The notes under the pieces are model-generated. The model saw only the letters and a list, made by a program, of their open reading frames with translations, ran no database searches and was not told where the DNA came from. Positions 1 to 10,668 of a DNA stretch of 64,000 bases are shown here, piece by piece. The stretch spans positions 5,702,483-5,766,482 of the forward strand of contig JABACO010000017.1 of the NCBI GenBank assembly GCA_013339895.1. Direction: 5' to 3'. Source of the stretch: Ephydatia muelleri (Eukaryota; Porifera; Demospongiae; Spongillida; Spongillidae). The position numbers were made by a program, and so were the translations under genes. Each line of letters begins with the position of its first letter. The stretch's first letter is position 1.

Positions 1-152
1 AAGGAGCAGCAGGGTACTCAAAGACAGACTACAGTCCTGTCCTAAGGGCAGAGAAACCAGAGTTTCCGTTGGACTGCAAAGTCATTGTACTACCAAAAGA
101 TGAGCTGGATAAAGCTAATAAGGATAAGAGGCACATCCAACCTACCTTCCAG
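1..152 (+). CDS. possible internal exon of an unidentified host gene (partial)
   Basis: The frame starting at base 3 is open from the window edge to a consensus donor (CAG then GTACAG after base 152). It encodes about 50 residues, charged toward the end, finishing in KRHIQPTFQ. There is no start codon, so this would be the 3' part of an exon whose gene begins outside the window. A compatible phase-0 acceptor lies at 694/695. I do not recognise the family. It could also be a chance open frame; the donor site and biased composition are the only support. Confidence 0.35.
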
Positions 153-628
153 GTACAGTATAATGTCTTGCTACAATGGTTTTGGAGCACAGGTTTTTCA
201 ACATGTTGTGGTCTCATATATGTGCATGTGGGCCTGTGTGAGATAATGTACCTGTTTGATGTGTCCGTAAACACGTGCGGGGAGAGCATCTGTTGTGTAG
301 TCACGTCCATGGATTGAGGGTGCAGAGAGGTGTGTGTATAAAGCAACAGATACATGTGATGTTTTTGACCATGATTTACTGTAGCATTCATGTTAAAGTT
401 GCAGTGTTCACAATAAATCAAATTAGAATAAGTCTCCCATGAATGTGCCATGGAAAAATTATCACTGATCACTATCTGTATGGGCTGGCGCGTAGTTCCC
501 AACCTACAAAATCGCAGAAGATAAGAATATCAGGGAGGGGCTGTCTTTATGTACAGTTTGACTGCATTTCTTATAAGCCATGACTTCACACACCCACTCA
601 TGCACACTATACAATACACTCAAACAAA

Positions 629-640
629 TACACACACACA

Positions 641-672
<32 letters not shown>
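629..672. repeat. (CA)n microsatellite
   Basis: About 44 bases of CA dinucleotide repeat with one interruption, ending just upstream of the putative splice acceptor of the next exon. Confidence 0.9.
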
Positions 673-694
673 GCTTCATGTTTTTCTATCAGAG

Positions 695-820
695 GTTGAT
701 GACACTAGTCATGTGTTCTCATTTGGAGTGAAGACGGAGGACACAAGTGGTGACAATGACAATGACAATACTTCTAATCTGTCAGATACTGATCCAGAGG
801 ATGACGACTCAGAGCCCACG
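695..820 (+). CDS. possible second exon, acidic Ser/Asp/Asn-rich
   Basis: A pyrimidine-rich stretch followed by CAGAG precedes base 695. Reading on in phase 0 from the 1-152 exon gives VDDTSHVFSFGVKTED and then a low-complexity acidic run rich in D, N, S and E. A GT suitable as donor follows base 820. Acidic disordered segments like this occur in many nuclear proteins, so no function can be assigned. Pairing with the first exon is inference from the matching phase. Confidence 0.35.
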
Positions 821-2138
821 GTGGGGTGGGGGTTAAAGATTGTTGGCAGTATTATAGTAAAGTTGGTTCATACATGTATACTTCTGTACAGTACATGTAC
901 TTTATCTACTACGGTGTACGTGTATATTAGTGAAAAGTCTCCATGAAAAGCTCGAGCAAATAGGTTTTATTTGGCGCATTACACATGTGTGCACTGGATT
1001 GTACTTGTGTGAACCTCCCCCCGCCCACCTGTAGTTCCAAGATGAACCCTTACCATATGACTAGTTTAGGTTTCAAATATCAAATTTACATGTACCTAGT
1101 ACAAGGATTTACGAGGGCAAGATGTTTGTCCAAAACAAGAGAAGGAATGATGATACCTGCACCAACATAAGGGTACATTGGTATATATACCTATATTGGA
1201 ATCTGTGATAAAATGTATGATTGGATCCTTTATATTCCCCTTTATTAGGTGTGAACTGTCTGTGGTGTTCTTCCAGTGAAGATGTCAGTTTCTACGTGTT
1301 TTCAAGTATAGGTTCATGCACTTATTTTTGTTAGTATCACTCTGTTTTATGGTTTCTGAATTTTGTACTCTATTAGAAGTGTTCTTCTTCTGTAATTGTG
1401 TGTGGTCTGAGGCTTACATGCATATACATGTCTTGTATCTATTTTAGTTTTCCAGCCATGGTGGATTGTGAATATGGCATGTAAGCTAAAGTAACAGATT
1501 GAAACATAACTGTGAAAAAAAGGAGCGATTATGTGCATATCTTGTGTGAGAGATTCAAGTATTGAAGGCATTGGAAGCGCAATACATGAATGCACATCAA
1601 TACCCATAGTGTAGATCAATGTTTGTGGCAAGTTATAAATGCTCAACCACACTTTGAAACTTGTGAGAATGGGTAGATTTGAGGCAACCAAGCCAGAACC
1701 TTTTCTTTTTCATTTTATGTTATGTTAATCGTTTGTTAGTTTGCCGAGCTTCGATTGCTCTAGGTAGTGGTGGCCAGGCCTGAGGGAGCCAGGAAGGAGG
1801 GGGGGGGGGGGGGGGTGGGGGGGGCACCAACCCACCTGTGGCCTTACAGCATGGGACGCCACGGAACCGTGTACTACCAGTGGTACCGCGCGAGTCAATG
1901 TATGTGGTCAGGTGGTCAGGATGGGACAACGTCAACATCTGCAGAGAAAATATACAAACGACAGGGCTCAAGGTTGACTTGAGTCAGACTACTCAGAATA
2001 ATATAAGCTAGTTCAATGCTAAAATATTGCCAGAAACATCGTCAAAGCAATAGAACGTTCAAGAGCTTTGTTTTTGACACAACTCCAGAAATTACTTACA
2101 ATGAACAAATCAGCAAATTGTCCACATAAATGTTGTGT
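821..2138. other. no gene recognised; G-rich tract
   Basis: Short ORFs only, without codon structure or motifs I recognise. A poly-G-rich tract (about 1799-1824) lies within it. It may be intronic if the first two exons belong to a larger gene. Confidence 0.5.
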
Positions 2139-3035
2139 TTCAGAGCCCTTCGAAAAGCAACCGGAACCACTGCTGAAAATACATTTGACATTATAACTCC
2201 ATGCACCTTTCAGTCAAAAGATATATTCTTTATTAAGTTAGTATGCTTGTTTCTATCAATACAAAACAATTTTAGCTACCTTACACGTTCCTGTTATCTC
2301 TTCCGTGAAATTTTTGCGCGCACAGAACCACCGAGTCGCTATTTGCAGACTGTTAATATAGATTTTTTCAAAGCACAGACAATGATTGATAGTGTTTCAT
2401 CTTCACTGGAGCTAATGCGAGACAATGCAGACGCTATCGTTGGATTTGATGGCAATATTGAGTGGAATAATACATGTGTGCGCCGCAAATCACAAAACGA
2501 ATTTATTTAAACAATTCCTGAAACCGAGTCACTTGAACTGAGTAAACATTGCATCTTTTACGGTCGTATTTGCATGATACGAGTCTATTTTGCAATCCTT
2601 CAAAAGTCGTTTTGAAGATAGCAATCCATTATTCAAAGTTGTTTCTCCTATATATAATTATATTAACTTTACCATGCATGCTTCGGACATATTTGGATAC
2701 TGATATCCCAATGCCACCTCAAACCTTTTTATGAGAAATATATAATCATGTAACTTAGATTCATTGTGGTGTACAGAAAAGTTATTCAACTTTGCTCAGG
2801 TGTATGCACAATTCAGACACTGACCAAGAAGAGGACAGTAACGAGATTGGAGACCTCACTGCAGAACGTAGTTTCTCTGCGTTGAATTCGAAGAGAGCGA
2901 AAACAATGTCATCAATGGTACTACAAGATAGGTTAGAGTGGCTGCTAATAATGGCAGTTGATAATAACTTATGATGTTTAATGAAAAGGTGATTGATCAA
3001 TTTGCTCATAGTTCATCGACAGTGTATACACCTGT
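2139..3035 (+). pseudogene. decayed hAT-type transposase (DUF4371/ZMYM1-like) fragments
   Basis: Three plus-strand blocks follow one another. The first (about 2139-2246) has a plausible acceptor and reads RALRKATGTTAENTFDI. The second (about 2331-2500) contains FFKAQTMIDSVSSSLELMRD, like the conserved segment of DUF4371/zinc-finger-MYM proteins derived from hAT transposases. The third (about 2800-3030) contains ERSFSALNSKRAKTM and LQDRLEWLLIM, the classic hAT C-terminal dimerisation motif. In the last block the frame breaks at a TGA near 2972, and the expected continuation (FNEKVIDQFAHS) sits in another frame, so the copy is not translatable there. The catalytic core between blocks is missing. 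It is most likely a dead transposon. A retained host gene is possible but less likely. Confidence 0.6.
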
Positions 3036-3447
3036 CCTCATAGGATTGGTCCGTTGTATATGCCAACTTGTCCCCATAGGATTAATCCTTTGTACACCAC
3101 ATAGTAACGCTAGATACATGCGACAAATATATGGCTATGCATGTTTCATCATAATATATGGCATAAGACTTTAAGCTCCTAATTAGTAGAGAAGTGTGAA
3201 TAAAGCTTTCCAATTTAGCACAATCCTTGTTCAACTTCTCATCATTCTATTAACCTCATCCTCTTTGCTATGCGACTTATGTACCACTTGTAGTGACTTC
3301 AGTTTTTTTTAAAATATAAGTGTTCAGCTCACACAGAGTACATGAACGTGCCCTCATGCTTGTTCACACACCCTGATGCATGTGCATACGTTATGTAAAT
3401 GGACATTACAATCCTTGAGCACAGCACTTGCATGTGTGTACACACAT

Positions 3448-3503
<56 letters not shown>

Positions 3504-4356
3504 ACACGCACACACGACACACAACACTTTTGCACTAGTACACATGTGGAAAATATTATAACACTTTCTAATAATGACCCAAAGACACCCTCGTGTTTGC
3601 TTTCAGTTCTATAAGGCTTCTTGGTTATTGAAGTAAGCGTTGCACAATTGATAGAGCCGTTGACAAACCTGACGGATTTGTTTTCACCATTTCACTGCAC
3701 GTGCACTATTCATCCACCAGATTTATGTTGCCAGTAATAAGCATTCATATGAGGTCACCCTGAGAAAATAAATAATAAACTTAGCATTTTTCGAGATGAG
3801 CAATGCAAGATACAATTCTGCCATTTTAGTGGTATGGAGATTGATGGTCGGAAGGGGTGTGGTCATGGGGCTGGTAACCCATCTTTTTATATGCATGAGC
3901 AAAAACACTGCTTAAACACACAATCACTATTGAACTGAAGTTTTAAGAATTTGTTCATTATGACATCATTATGCCCGTACCCGTTCATTCCATGATTGTT
4001 GTTTTGCAAGGATAAAAAAAATAGTTGCATCCAGGTTAGTTGAAATATGAAAACATTGTATAAAAGTCCAATGATGCAACCTCATACCAGTGTACGACAA
4101 TGTTGCGAAAGGCAGTGCCATTGCATCATATGCACCCAAAATTCTAAACAACGCACTATTTCGACCAAACGTCCATTAAGATGTTATTGCCTTGGAAAGT
4201 GGTTGATGCAAACGATCATAACAAAGAATCAAACATATATGCAAATGTAATTTTCTATCAAGCACTAATTGCTCCTAAAAGCTATCCTATATTATTGCAT
4301 GCTTGTGGCAGCATGGCACGTTCTCTACTCTCCCAGCAAGCGTCGTACGAATGTCA
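3036..4356. other. no gene; contains (CA)n tract
   Basis: No convincing coding region on either strand. A (CA)n microsatellite of about 50 bases occupies roughly 3449-3500. Long ORFs crossing it are repeat artefacts. Confidence 0.5.
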
Positions 4357-5307
4357 TCATTGGCAACTGTACGAGCTGCATTTGAACTTCCACACACTCA
4401 GGCAACTCCAGCTCAAGTAGGTCTCGCAGCAAAGGTCGTGGTCATAGCAGCCCTGGTAGAAACAGCAACCCCCACACAGCCACCACCAGCATTTACAGCC
4501 TGGTCCGCACATGCCCAGGCACTCGCGGCCCAGAGTACACTTGCCGCAGCACGTTTTGGAATTGTTGCAGTAGATGAAAGAAGCGGGGCACTTTTGCTGC
4601 GCAACCAATGAGCGCGATGGTGCGCTTGCATCGCGCTCAAAGCCCGTCACCTTGGCCAAGCGCATAGCCATAACGTACAAGCTCATCGCTGCAGGGTAGT
4701 CGCTCCCCAACACTCCCATGTCTCCTCCTAATTTCTCCGCAGCGCGGGTGAATAACACGCCCTCGACGCTTTGGTGTAGTTTTGTGAACGCTCGCTGCAT
4801 CGTTGACAGAGAATGCTGCTTATTGTCGGCTGAAAAGAAACGCTCTGCGATTCCAACGGGTTCGTCAAGAACCTTCTCAATTGCGGAAACGCTTACTTCA
4901 GGAACCAAGAAGCCTTGGAGAACTGTAGTATCTTCATGACTTTCCACTCTATCATTGGTTTTGAGAAGGAAATCGTTTCCCATGAGCGATACGAGGATGT
5001 CTTTGTTGCGGGGACTGATAGCTCGATACAGCTGTTCTCCTTGGAGCGTGGTGATGAGAAGGAAGCGCGATTTCTCCTTCACCTCGCTCAGGAAATAAAC
5101 CCCCGCGCTTTCGTCCTCACACCCCGTAGCGCGGTACTCTCCCTCCACTTTCCCGGGCTCCAGAGTTAAGACGCGAAGGTGTCCCTCTCGCTTCATTCCT
5201 TTGATAAGTCCCTCATCCGGAGCCTCCTTATGTTCAGCAGCGCAGTCGTACAACAGAATGAAAGTGAACACCCAAGCAACATGTACATGTAGGATGCGAT
5301 TATTCAT
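4357..5307 (-). CDS. secreted phospholipase A2-like cysteine-rich protein
   Basis: A single 316-codon frame with no intron. Residues 1-24 form a signal peptide (basic start, then VAWVFTFILLY, cut near DCAAEH). Residues about 30-230 are a charged domain without cysteine clusters apart from one. The last 80 residues are very cysteine-rich (about 17 Cys) and include GMCGPGCKCWWW and YDHDLCC. His-Asp followed by a Cys pair is the active-site signature of secreted phospholipase A2 enzymes, so a lipid-cleaving or PLA2-fold role outside the cell is likely. The usual calcium-loop sequence YGCYCG is not seen, so catalysis is uncertain. I associate this C-terminal cysteine module with uncharacterised proteins of marine invertebrates. 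The ATG at 5305-5307 is chosen because the signal peptide follows at once. Neighbours are unrelated, and a short inverted-repeat element lies 33 bases upstream. Confidence 0.75.
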   Translation of the reverse strand: MNNRILHVHVAWVFTFILLYDCAAEHKEAPDEGLIKGMKREGHLRVLTLEPGKVEGEYRATGCEDESAGVYFLSEVKEKSRFLLITTLQGEQLYRAISPRNKDILVSLMGNDFLLKTNDRVESHEDTTVLQGFLVPEVSVSAIEKVLDEPVGIAERFFSADNKQHSLSTMQRAFTKLHQSVEGVLFTRAAEKLGGDMGVLGSDYPAAMSLYVMAMRLAKVTGFERDASAPSRSLVAQQKCPASFIYCNNSKTCCGKCTLGRECLGMCGPGCKCWWWLCGGCCFYQGCYDHDLCCETYLSWSCLSVWKFKCSSYSCQ

Positions 5308-5340
5308 TTTCGTTTAAAATTATAAAAGTGGCTACATTGT

Positions 5341-5426
5341 CTCGTACCCAGACCCACACCCGCAGCTGCGGATGTATTACATCACCGCTATCCTTCCTCA
5401 AGTAGCAGTGTGGGTCTGGGTACGAG
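5341..5426. mobile_element. short inverted-repeat MITE (CTCGTACCCAGACCCACAC ends)
   Basis: Nineteen bases at 5341-5359 recur as a perfect inverted copy at 5408-5426, enclosing about 48 bases. The interior (GCAGCTGCGGAT, then ACCGCTA) recurs at 53957-53990 and 59445-59480, each next to a variant of the same end. A variant end also occurs near 44282. This makes it a dispersed family of tiny foldback elements. Confidence 0.75.
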
Positions 5427-5629
5427 AAAGCATCCTGTATCAGTTGTATATATACTAGCCAAGTACATTGCGTACTAATAATAAGAGCAAGTACGCCCGG
5501 AAAAGGTTGGCCTGGGACAAAAATTGAGCCTCCGCTCATTCCCCTCAACCCCCCAAAATATAAAGTAGCTTGATATGAAAAATTAAATTAACAAACTGGC
5601 CCCCGGTGGGCACCGGACCAACACAGCAG

Positions 5630-5675
<46 letters not shown>

Positions 5676-5677
5676 AC
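5630..5677. repeat. poly-C (36) followed by poly-A (12)
   Basis: A run of 36 cytosines directly joined to 12 adenines. Exact lengths are unreliable in any assembly. Confidence 0.9.
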
Positions 5678-5800
5678 GCGTTTGCTTGATTTCCAATTGA
5701 TTAATCACTTACATGTACGTTCTGATACAAAATGTTAACGTAAGTGATTAATCAACTGAATTGGAAACCAATTTGAGAATTGATTCGACGCGTATTTTTG
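5674..5800. mobile_element. imperfect palindrome, MITE-like
   Basis: The left arm (GCGTTTG, TTTCCAATT, GATTAATCACTTAC) is matched by an inverted right arm (GTAAGTGATTAATCAA, AATTGGAAACC, CGCGTA). About 45 bases per arm pair around a short centre near 5725. No coding capacity. Confidence 0.6.
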
Positions 5801-6905
5801 TTGTGCAGTTTTATGAATAAATGGGTCACCCAGGACTAATCCTTCTTGCATGAAATATCCGGTCCGTGCAGTGCATGCGCATTTGTTCCCCCCATAAACA
5901 CGTATTTGTGAACGAACCCCCTCCCCCCACCCCCCGGAATGAAGAATTTAGCAATTGATTATCTAAACGATAAAGACGAAGATCAAGGTGACAGCCTCTA
6001 TCTAAGGCGCGTTGTTTATACAGCTTATATATTCCAATCCTATCTACATGTAACATAGCCTTAATGCCACACACACTGAACCCTAATGTTATAATGTGCG
6101 TCCTGGTGTCACAAAAACATCATCCGAGTCCAATCTGGGGACCAGACTAACAACTTCCAGACTATACCAAATTTGCAAAAAAGTGGGACCAACCCCTTTT
6201 CACGTTGGGACTCCGAAACAACCCCATTTGGTTCCTCTGGACCATATTGCGTGTGTGACGTAATTTTTATTGTTCATAGTTGAGAACGGCCAAACACAAC
6301 GACTTTCGTATGTTTATGGTACAGGTGAGAGAGCCGGGCCCTTGTCAATAGGGTGTGGGTCGCTATATCTCAGTTGAATGACACCTGCATGCATGCACGC
6401 ACATATAAAACACAGCCAGCTGATGGTTTGAGAGTTCTGTCCATTCTTATAGTGTCTTGCAATGCGTTATAGAGCACTCTCAGTTGAGAAATGTAAATCT
6501 CCCTTGATGAGCCTAGGTATCGCCGTTATTGGCTTGGGAGATGGCTTGACATAGGCATGTTCTCCTGGCCCAGCGGTAAGCATTTCTGTGCAAAATCAGG
6601 TCAGACTCGCTCTCATGAAATACCGCACGGTCTCAAGGGCTCTATGTCAAGTATGAAGGACCAGTTATATGGGAACTCAACATGCACAAAGAGTAGTTGT
6701 CAATAGGAATACGTGTACAGAGGATACGTGCAACAATACACAGAGAGTAGGTACATCAGATCAGTGGCCTTACAAACATGCACAACAGCAGTTTAATAAA
6801 TGGAATAGAATGCATGTGCACGTCACAATGTTTGCGAGTGTGTGTACCATCAGTGCCAGACAGGGTTATTGTATGCCACACACATGTATAACCAATGTGC
6901 AAGCA
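5801..6905. other. no gene; weak tRNA-like SINE candidate at about 6560-6620
   Basis: No credible ORF. Near 6572 the sequence TGGCCCAGCGG fits the RNA polymerase III A-box consensus, and GGTCAGACTC about 30 bases on is a degenerate B box. That would fit a decayed tRNA-derived SINE. No cloverleaf can be folded by eye and no second copy was noticed, so this is only a lead. Confidence 0.3.
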
Positions 6906-7731
6906 TAGTTTAGAGATGGATTGGAAGCGCATCACGTGAGCCATTAAGACTATGCACGCACTCCGTGATCGCGCGAATCACACTTTTCTAGAGGGCAAAT
7001 CGAGGCAAAAGTCGTCAAAACGTGCCATACTGATTTTTAGTGGACATTTTTCATCGCCTATTTGAAAGGTAAGCGTTCTGTTAGGTATTGATCTTAAAAT
7101 AGCCACGGTTTGTACAACGCGCGCTGCGTACCGATAATTTCACCACTCTCGCTTGCTTATGTACCTTTTGTGAGAAACGGGTGAATACACTGCCTCAAAC
7201 AGCGCCGATTTATGTGATTTATATACAATTTTTTAATTTTTTCTCTCGTCTAGCACTTCATCCTTGTTCATCAACTCAGAGAATAGGAATAGAGGTATGA
7301 AGTAGAAGGGTAGGCATGTAACTCCTATTTAAACAAATGTATACAGGTACAGGTATACTATGGGCATAGATGAGCTCCACATACACTACCGCGTTTCCTT
7401 ACTTTCTTAGGTGGATCAAAACATCTATCAACATCAGATACCAACTTCTCTGCAAACTCGTAGAAGACCTCCTTACTATTAGGCAATGAAAGCCACGTAA
7501 GAGTTTCCGAGCGTACTCAGCAGCGCTTCTCGACGATGGAGTCTGAATCTTAATGCCATCATCAGCTAACACATTTTCAACAGCATTTTTCAGAATTTCG
7601 TCGGGTTTTGTTATTGCCTCAGTATCTGAAGTATATCTGCTACACGCGAACATACAGCGCTCACAGCAGATCACGGAGTGTAGGTGATAATTCGTAATAA
7701 TTAACCGTGCTTCCAATCCATCTCTAAACTA
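6906..7731. mobile_element. DNA transposon remnant with 21-bp terminal inverted repeats and TA flanks
   Basis: TAGTTTAGAGATGGATTGG at 6906 is repeated exactly in inverse at the far end (CCAATCCATCTCTAAACTA, ending 7731); the match continues for four more bases. Taking the outer TA as target duplication leaves about 21-bp termini beginning GTTTAGAG. TA duplication suggests a Tc1/mariner-type insertion, but no transposase of that type is visible. The interior carries a short unidentified minus-strand ORF. Confidence 0.6.
7399..7716 (-). CDS. unidentified small ORF inside the 6.9-7.7 kb element
   Basis: A 105-codon minus-strand frame containing CCERCMF, then EILKNAVENVLADDG and SAAEYARKLL. The downstream neighbouring frame continues with plausible protein-like sequence (SKEVFYEFAEKLVSDVD) up to a possible donor, hinting at a one-base frameshift near 7500. 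A related CERCMF block occurs at 8636-8977. I do not recognise the family; it may be a transposon-borne or decayed gene. Confidence 0.3.
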   Translation of the reverse strand: MEARLIITNYHLHSVICCERCMFACSRYTSDTEAITKPDEILKNAVENVLADDGIKIQTPSSRSAAEYARKLLRGFHCLIVRRSSTSLQRSWYLMLIDVLIHLRK

Positions 7732-7964
7732 TTTATGGTGCAAGTGTACTGTGTACTTGAGTGTATGAGAATATGCCATTACAATAATGTACAGGTCCAT
7801 GTGTATAACAATGCAAGCGTGTGCACAAGTGTGAGCCAGCACGAGCGCATGCATGTTCATGCACTATGTGTGAGCTGTAAAGAAATAACAACCCGAAATC
7901 ATTGCAATCGTAGCCGAGTGGGCGAGGCCGAGTAGCTAGCTTAGTTTAAGGCCAGAGAATGGGA

Positions 7965-8283
7965 AACAAAGAAGTTGTCGAAATTAATTGTGGAATGGGA
8001 GAAAGGCACGCGGTAGCATGCAATAATTGTGCGAATTGAGCTGGAAATGTGCATTAACTTTGCACAGCTGAATCTCCATAACGGATATAGTAAAAATTAA
8101 CGAACAGAACACATCAATAGTGACAGGAACCCTTTACCTATACAACGATTTGAACGCTCCTACCTGAAGTTATCATGGGGTATCGAACCTCGTAACGTCA
8201 GCACTGTGCTTCTGCAAGACACCAAAGTATATACTTACACATAGAAATGGTGTAGTATGAATTTTTGAAAATAGGATATAGGT
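7965..8283. repeat. degenerate half-copy of the 805-bp foldback family, interrupted at 8283
   Basis: Blocks such as CTCCATAACGGA, ATCAATAGTGACAGGA, CTCGTAACGTCAGC and AAGACACCAAAGTATA match, in order, the right arm of the palindrome at 29320-29708. The match stops near 8283 and resumes at 10013-10060 (AATAGGAAG, CTTAACCGTT, then AGTTATAG and GATTCAAA). So an older foldback copy was split by a later insertion. Confidence 0.6.
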
Positions 8284-10012
8284 ACTTCAAGATTCTTTTC
8301 AAATCGTGTTTTGTGCTGCAATTTTATTACTCTCTACAAGAGCAAAAAAAAATGCTGCAGAACGACACCTTATGCATCATATTTGGATTAGTATCTCAAA
8401 AGTTACAGCGTTCCAAACATTCATTTTGAGTGAACGGTACAGTATGCGCGATCGTAGAAAAAAATTGTGACGGTTTATGTTCTCTTTACTGCAGCCATTG
8501 AACCATTGAACGTTATCATGCCAGAACGTAACTACATGTAGGGTACACATATATATGCATATACATAAGACTAAATAACGATTTCACGTATGTACAGGTC
8601 ATCAGTAACATAGTCAACTAAGAACTCATAAATGGTCATTGTAACGTCATCTCCGTCATCCTGATTTTCATCATGTTTCCAGTACGTAGCAGTACCTTTT
8701 GGCATGTTTGACCTTTCAGTTTCTTATAGTTTGAAACTTTCGCTTGAGAAGCTGCTTTGAAATCAAAATCTCCTTTAGTTTCAATTGTCTGTGTAAACAT
8801 GCATCGTTCACAGTGGATTCTTAGCTTCCGTGAGATGGAACAATAAGAACTACTTGGTTTGTCAACTACTGGACACAACGAGGTAGAAGTATGAGGTGCT
8901 GAAAGGGTTTGAATTGGAAGGATAAATTGCTCATCTAACAGATTAATTATGACATCCCAATTCCGATCTACATGCATGCTTCTTCATTGTTTTTATTGTA
9001 TCTGTGTAAGGCATCCATGTTGACAAATGCTCCAGCTTGCAGAGAAGTCACTTTTATGGCAGTGTCTGAAATGCTTTTATTTGTGTCAAGTTATTTGTAT
9101 ATAGGTACATCACCAATCCTTTTATTAGTACTGCATGCATGCAGCCTGTAGAATATTGCCAGCACTCATACCACTTCTAAATTTTTCAAGATGCTTGTTA
9201 AAATCATTAGCAGTCTTCATCCTAATATAAAAAATGACACATTTGTTTACAACGTCTACGTATATTTCGACATTTACTTTGTGACCGTAAAAGTAAGTCA
9301 GTATAAATGGCCTGGGGACTAGGCTTGAAATGAAAACCTTGTTAAAAAAGCACCTTGGGAATAGGTTGTAAATTACAGAATTGCAATCCCTAGTAGTGTT
9401 GCATTAGCCATGAAAGGAATCTTAACTAAAAAGTTGCGCCGCTCGAAGATTAAGGTACACTCTAATTAGAGTTATAATGTGCTCGATCATTCAATACATA
9501 AAACTATTTTCTGCTGTTTTAAAAGTTACAAAAACTAGTAAAAAAAACAGTGCTTGTTATACTAGGAGACTTTGTAAGTGATTTGGTTTTACACAGAGCG
9601 TATACCAAGTGCAAACACGTAGGCCATTTGATAACACCTTGGGAATCGTCTGAAGTCCATGAAAAAAGAAATGCAAGTAGATAATAACCTTTGGAATCTG
9701 TTTATCAGAACTCTATCCCCGCCGCTCAACACGTATAAAAGTTTTGCAAAATATGAAAGTCAACCATTATTTCAGCCCGCCAGAAATATTGAACAAGTGT
9801 TGTTTTCTGGGTTTTGACTGCACAAAGGCTTAGATAATTTAGTATCCTACCTGAAAAGCACAGCAGAGTCCTCAATTGCTACCAAACCAATACGAACTAG
9901 CCTTCGTTTCTATGTCCCGTACAATTTCAATCCATCACTTCCGTCACAATTTTTACTCGTTATTTCGGTTACCACTTTTTTCGGTACACGTACGTCAAAT
10001 ATTGAAGTACCT
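8282..10012. mobile_element. putative 1.7-kb insertion element with 12-bp inverted ends
   Basis: TAGGTACTTCAA near 8282 and TTGAAGTACCTA near 10001-10012 are perfect inverted ends, placed where the foldback family copy is interrupted. AATAGGA is present on both sides and may be the target duplication, though two extra bases intervene on the left. An 8-bp duplication would suit hAT. The interior has one ORF of unknown type. Confidence 0.45.
8636..8977 (-). CDS. unidentified ORF with CERCMF motif
   Basis: 113 codons; the distinctive part is HCERCMFTQTIETKGDFDF. CERCMF is shared with the 7399-7716 ORF at both DNA and protein level, suggesting related source elements. No domain recognised and the frame has no clear signal or membrane segment. 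Low confidence that it is expressed. Confidence 0.25.
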   Translation of the reverse strand: MHVDRNWDVIINLLDEQFILPIQTLSAPHTSTSLCPVVDKPSSSYCSISRKLRIHCERCMFTQTIETKGDFDFKAASQAKVSNYKKLKGQTCQKVLLRTGNMMKIRMTEMTLQ

Positions 10013-10060
10013 AAATAGGAAGCCAATAGCCTTAACCGTTCGGAAGTTATAGTGATTCAA

Positions 10061-10065
<5 letters not shown>

Positions 10066-10116
<51 letters not shown>

Positions 10117-10310
10117 TGAGAGAGAGAGAGAAGAAGAAGAGAGAAGAGGAGAGAGAGAGAGAGAGGAGAAGAATAGGAGAGAGAGAGAGAAGAGCGAGAG
10201 AGCGAGAGAGAAGGGGAGAGAGAGGAGAGAGCATAGAGCTTAGATATGAGGAGATATATCTAGTGATAGAGATATCTTTTAGAGAGAGAGAAAGAGCGAT
10301 AGATGTAGTA
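10066..10310. repeat. (GA)n-rich simple repeat left of the LTR element
   Basis: About 245 bases almost purely of G and A, with GA, GAA and GAGG variants. ORFs here (poly-RE) are artefacts. The retrotransposon sits in this purine tract. Confidence 0.9.
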
Positions 10311-10316
10311 GTGAGG

Positions 10317-10635
10317 TGTAGCGATTGCTGATTACTAATGTGTGGGCGTAATTGTTAAATACCTAGTCTTTTAGCAGCCAGACTGTGTGTCCCTAATTCT
10401 AGAAGCATCGAGAAGCATCTTCGCACGTGATGGAGGAGCGCTATTAAAGCCTGTGACAACGAGGCAGAGGAGAGAGGGATTGGAACTGGCGAAGGAACTG
10501 ACGAGCATGGTTGTATGCTGAATGTGTGTTCTTTTCGTGTGTATACCGCTGTGATTTGGCTGTTGACGAATCCCCTTCTACTTGGAAGTTCAGGCGCAGC
10601 GCGTGCGTAGGTCACAGTCTTAGTCGGTTACTACA
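10317..10635 (+). repeat. 5' LTR
   Basis: TGTAG...CTACA termini; identical to 14640-14958 as far as I can compare. Contains a weak AT-rich element (CTATTAAAG) that could serve as a core promoter. Confidence 0.95.
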
Positions 10636-10652
10636 ATTGGCGACGAGGTAAA
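10636..10652 (+). other. primer binding site of the LTR element
   Basis: TTGGCGACGAGG starts one base after the 5' LTR, where the minus-strand primer site of LTR elements lies. Its TGG start pairs with the CCA end of a tRNA. Which tRNA was not determined. Confidence 0.7.
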
Positions 10653-10668
10653 CTAGTTTCTGTGGTAG

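Noticed and set aside
3329..3614. Several ORFs rich in Thr/His or Cys/Val
   Set aside because: Translations of the (CA)n microsatellite.
4303..4640. Plus- and minus-strand ORFs overlapping the phospholipase-like gene
   Set aside because: They are other-frame shadows of a cysteine-rich coding sequence and lack a signal or motif.
10052..10331. Poly-Arg/Glu ORFs
   Set aside because: They only translate the GA simple repeat.
10355..10615. Identical 86-codon minus-strand ORFs at 10355-10615 and 14678-14938 as a duplicated gene
   Set aside because: They lie wholly in the two LTRs and their identity reflects LTR identity.
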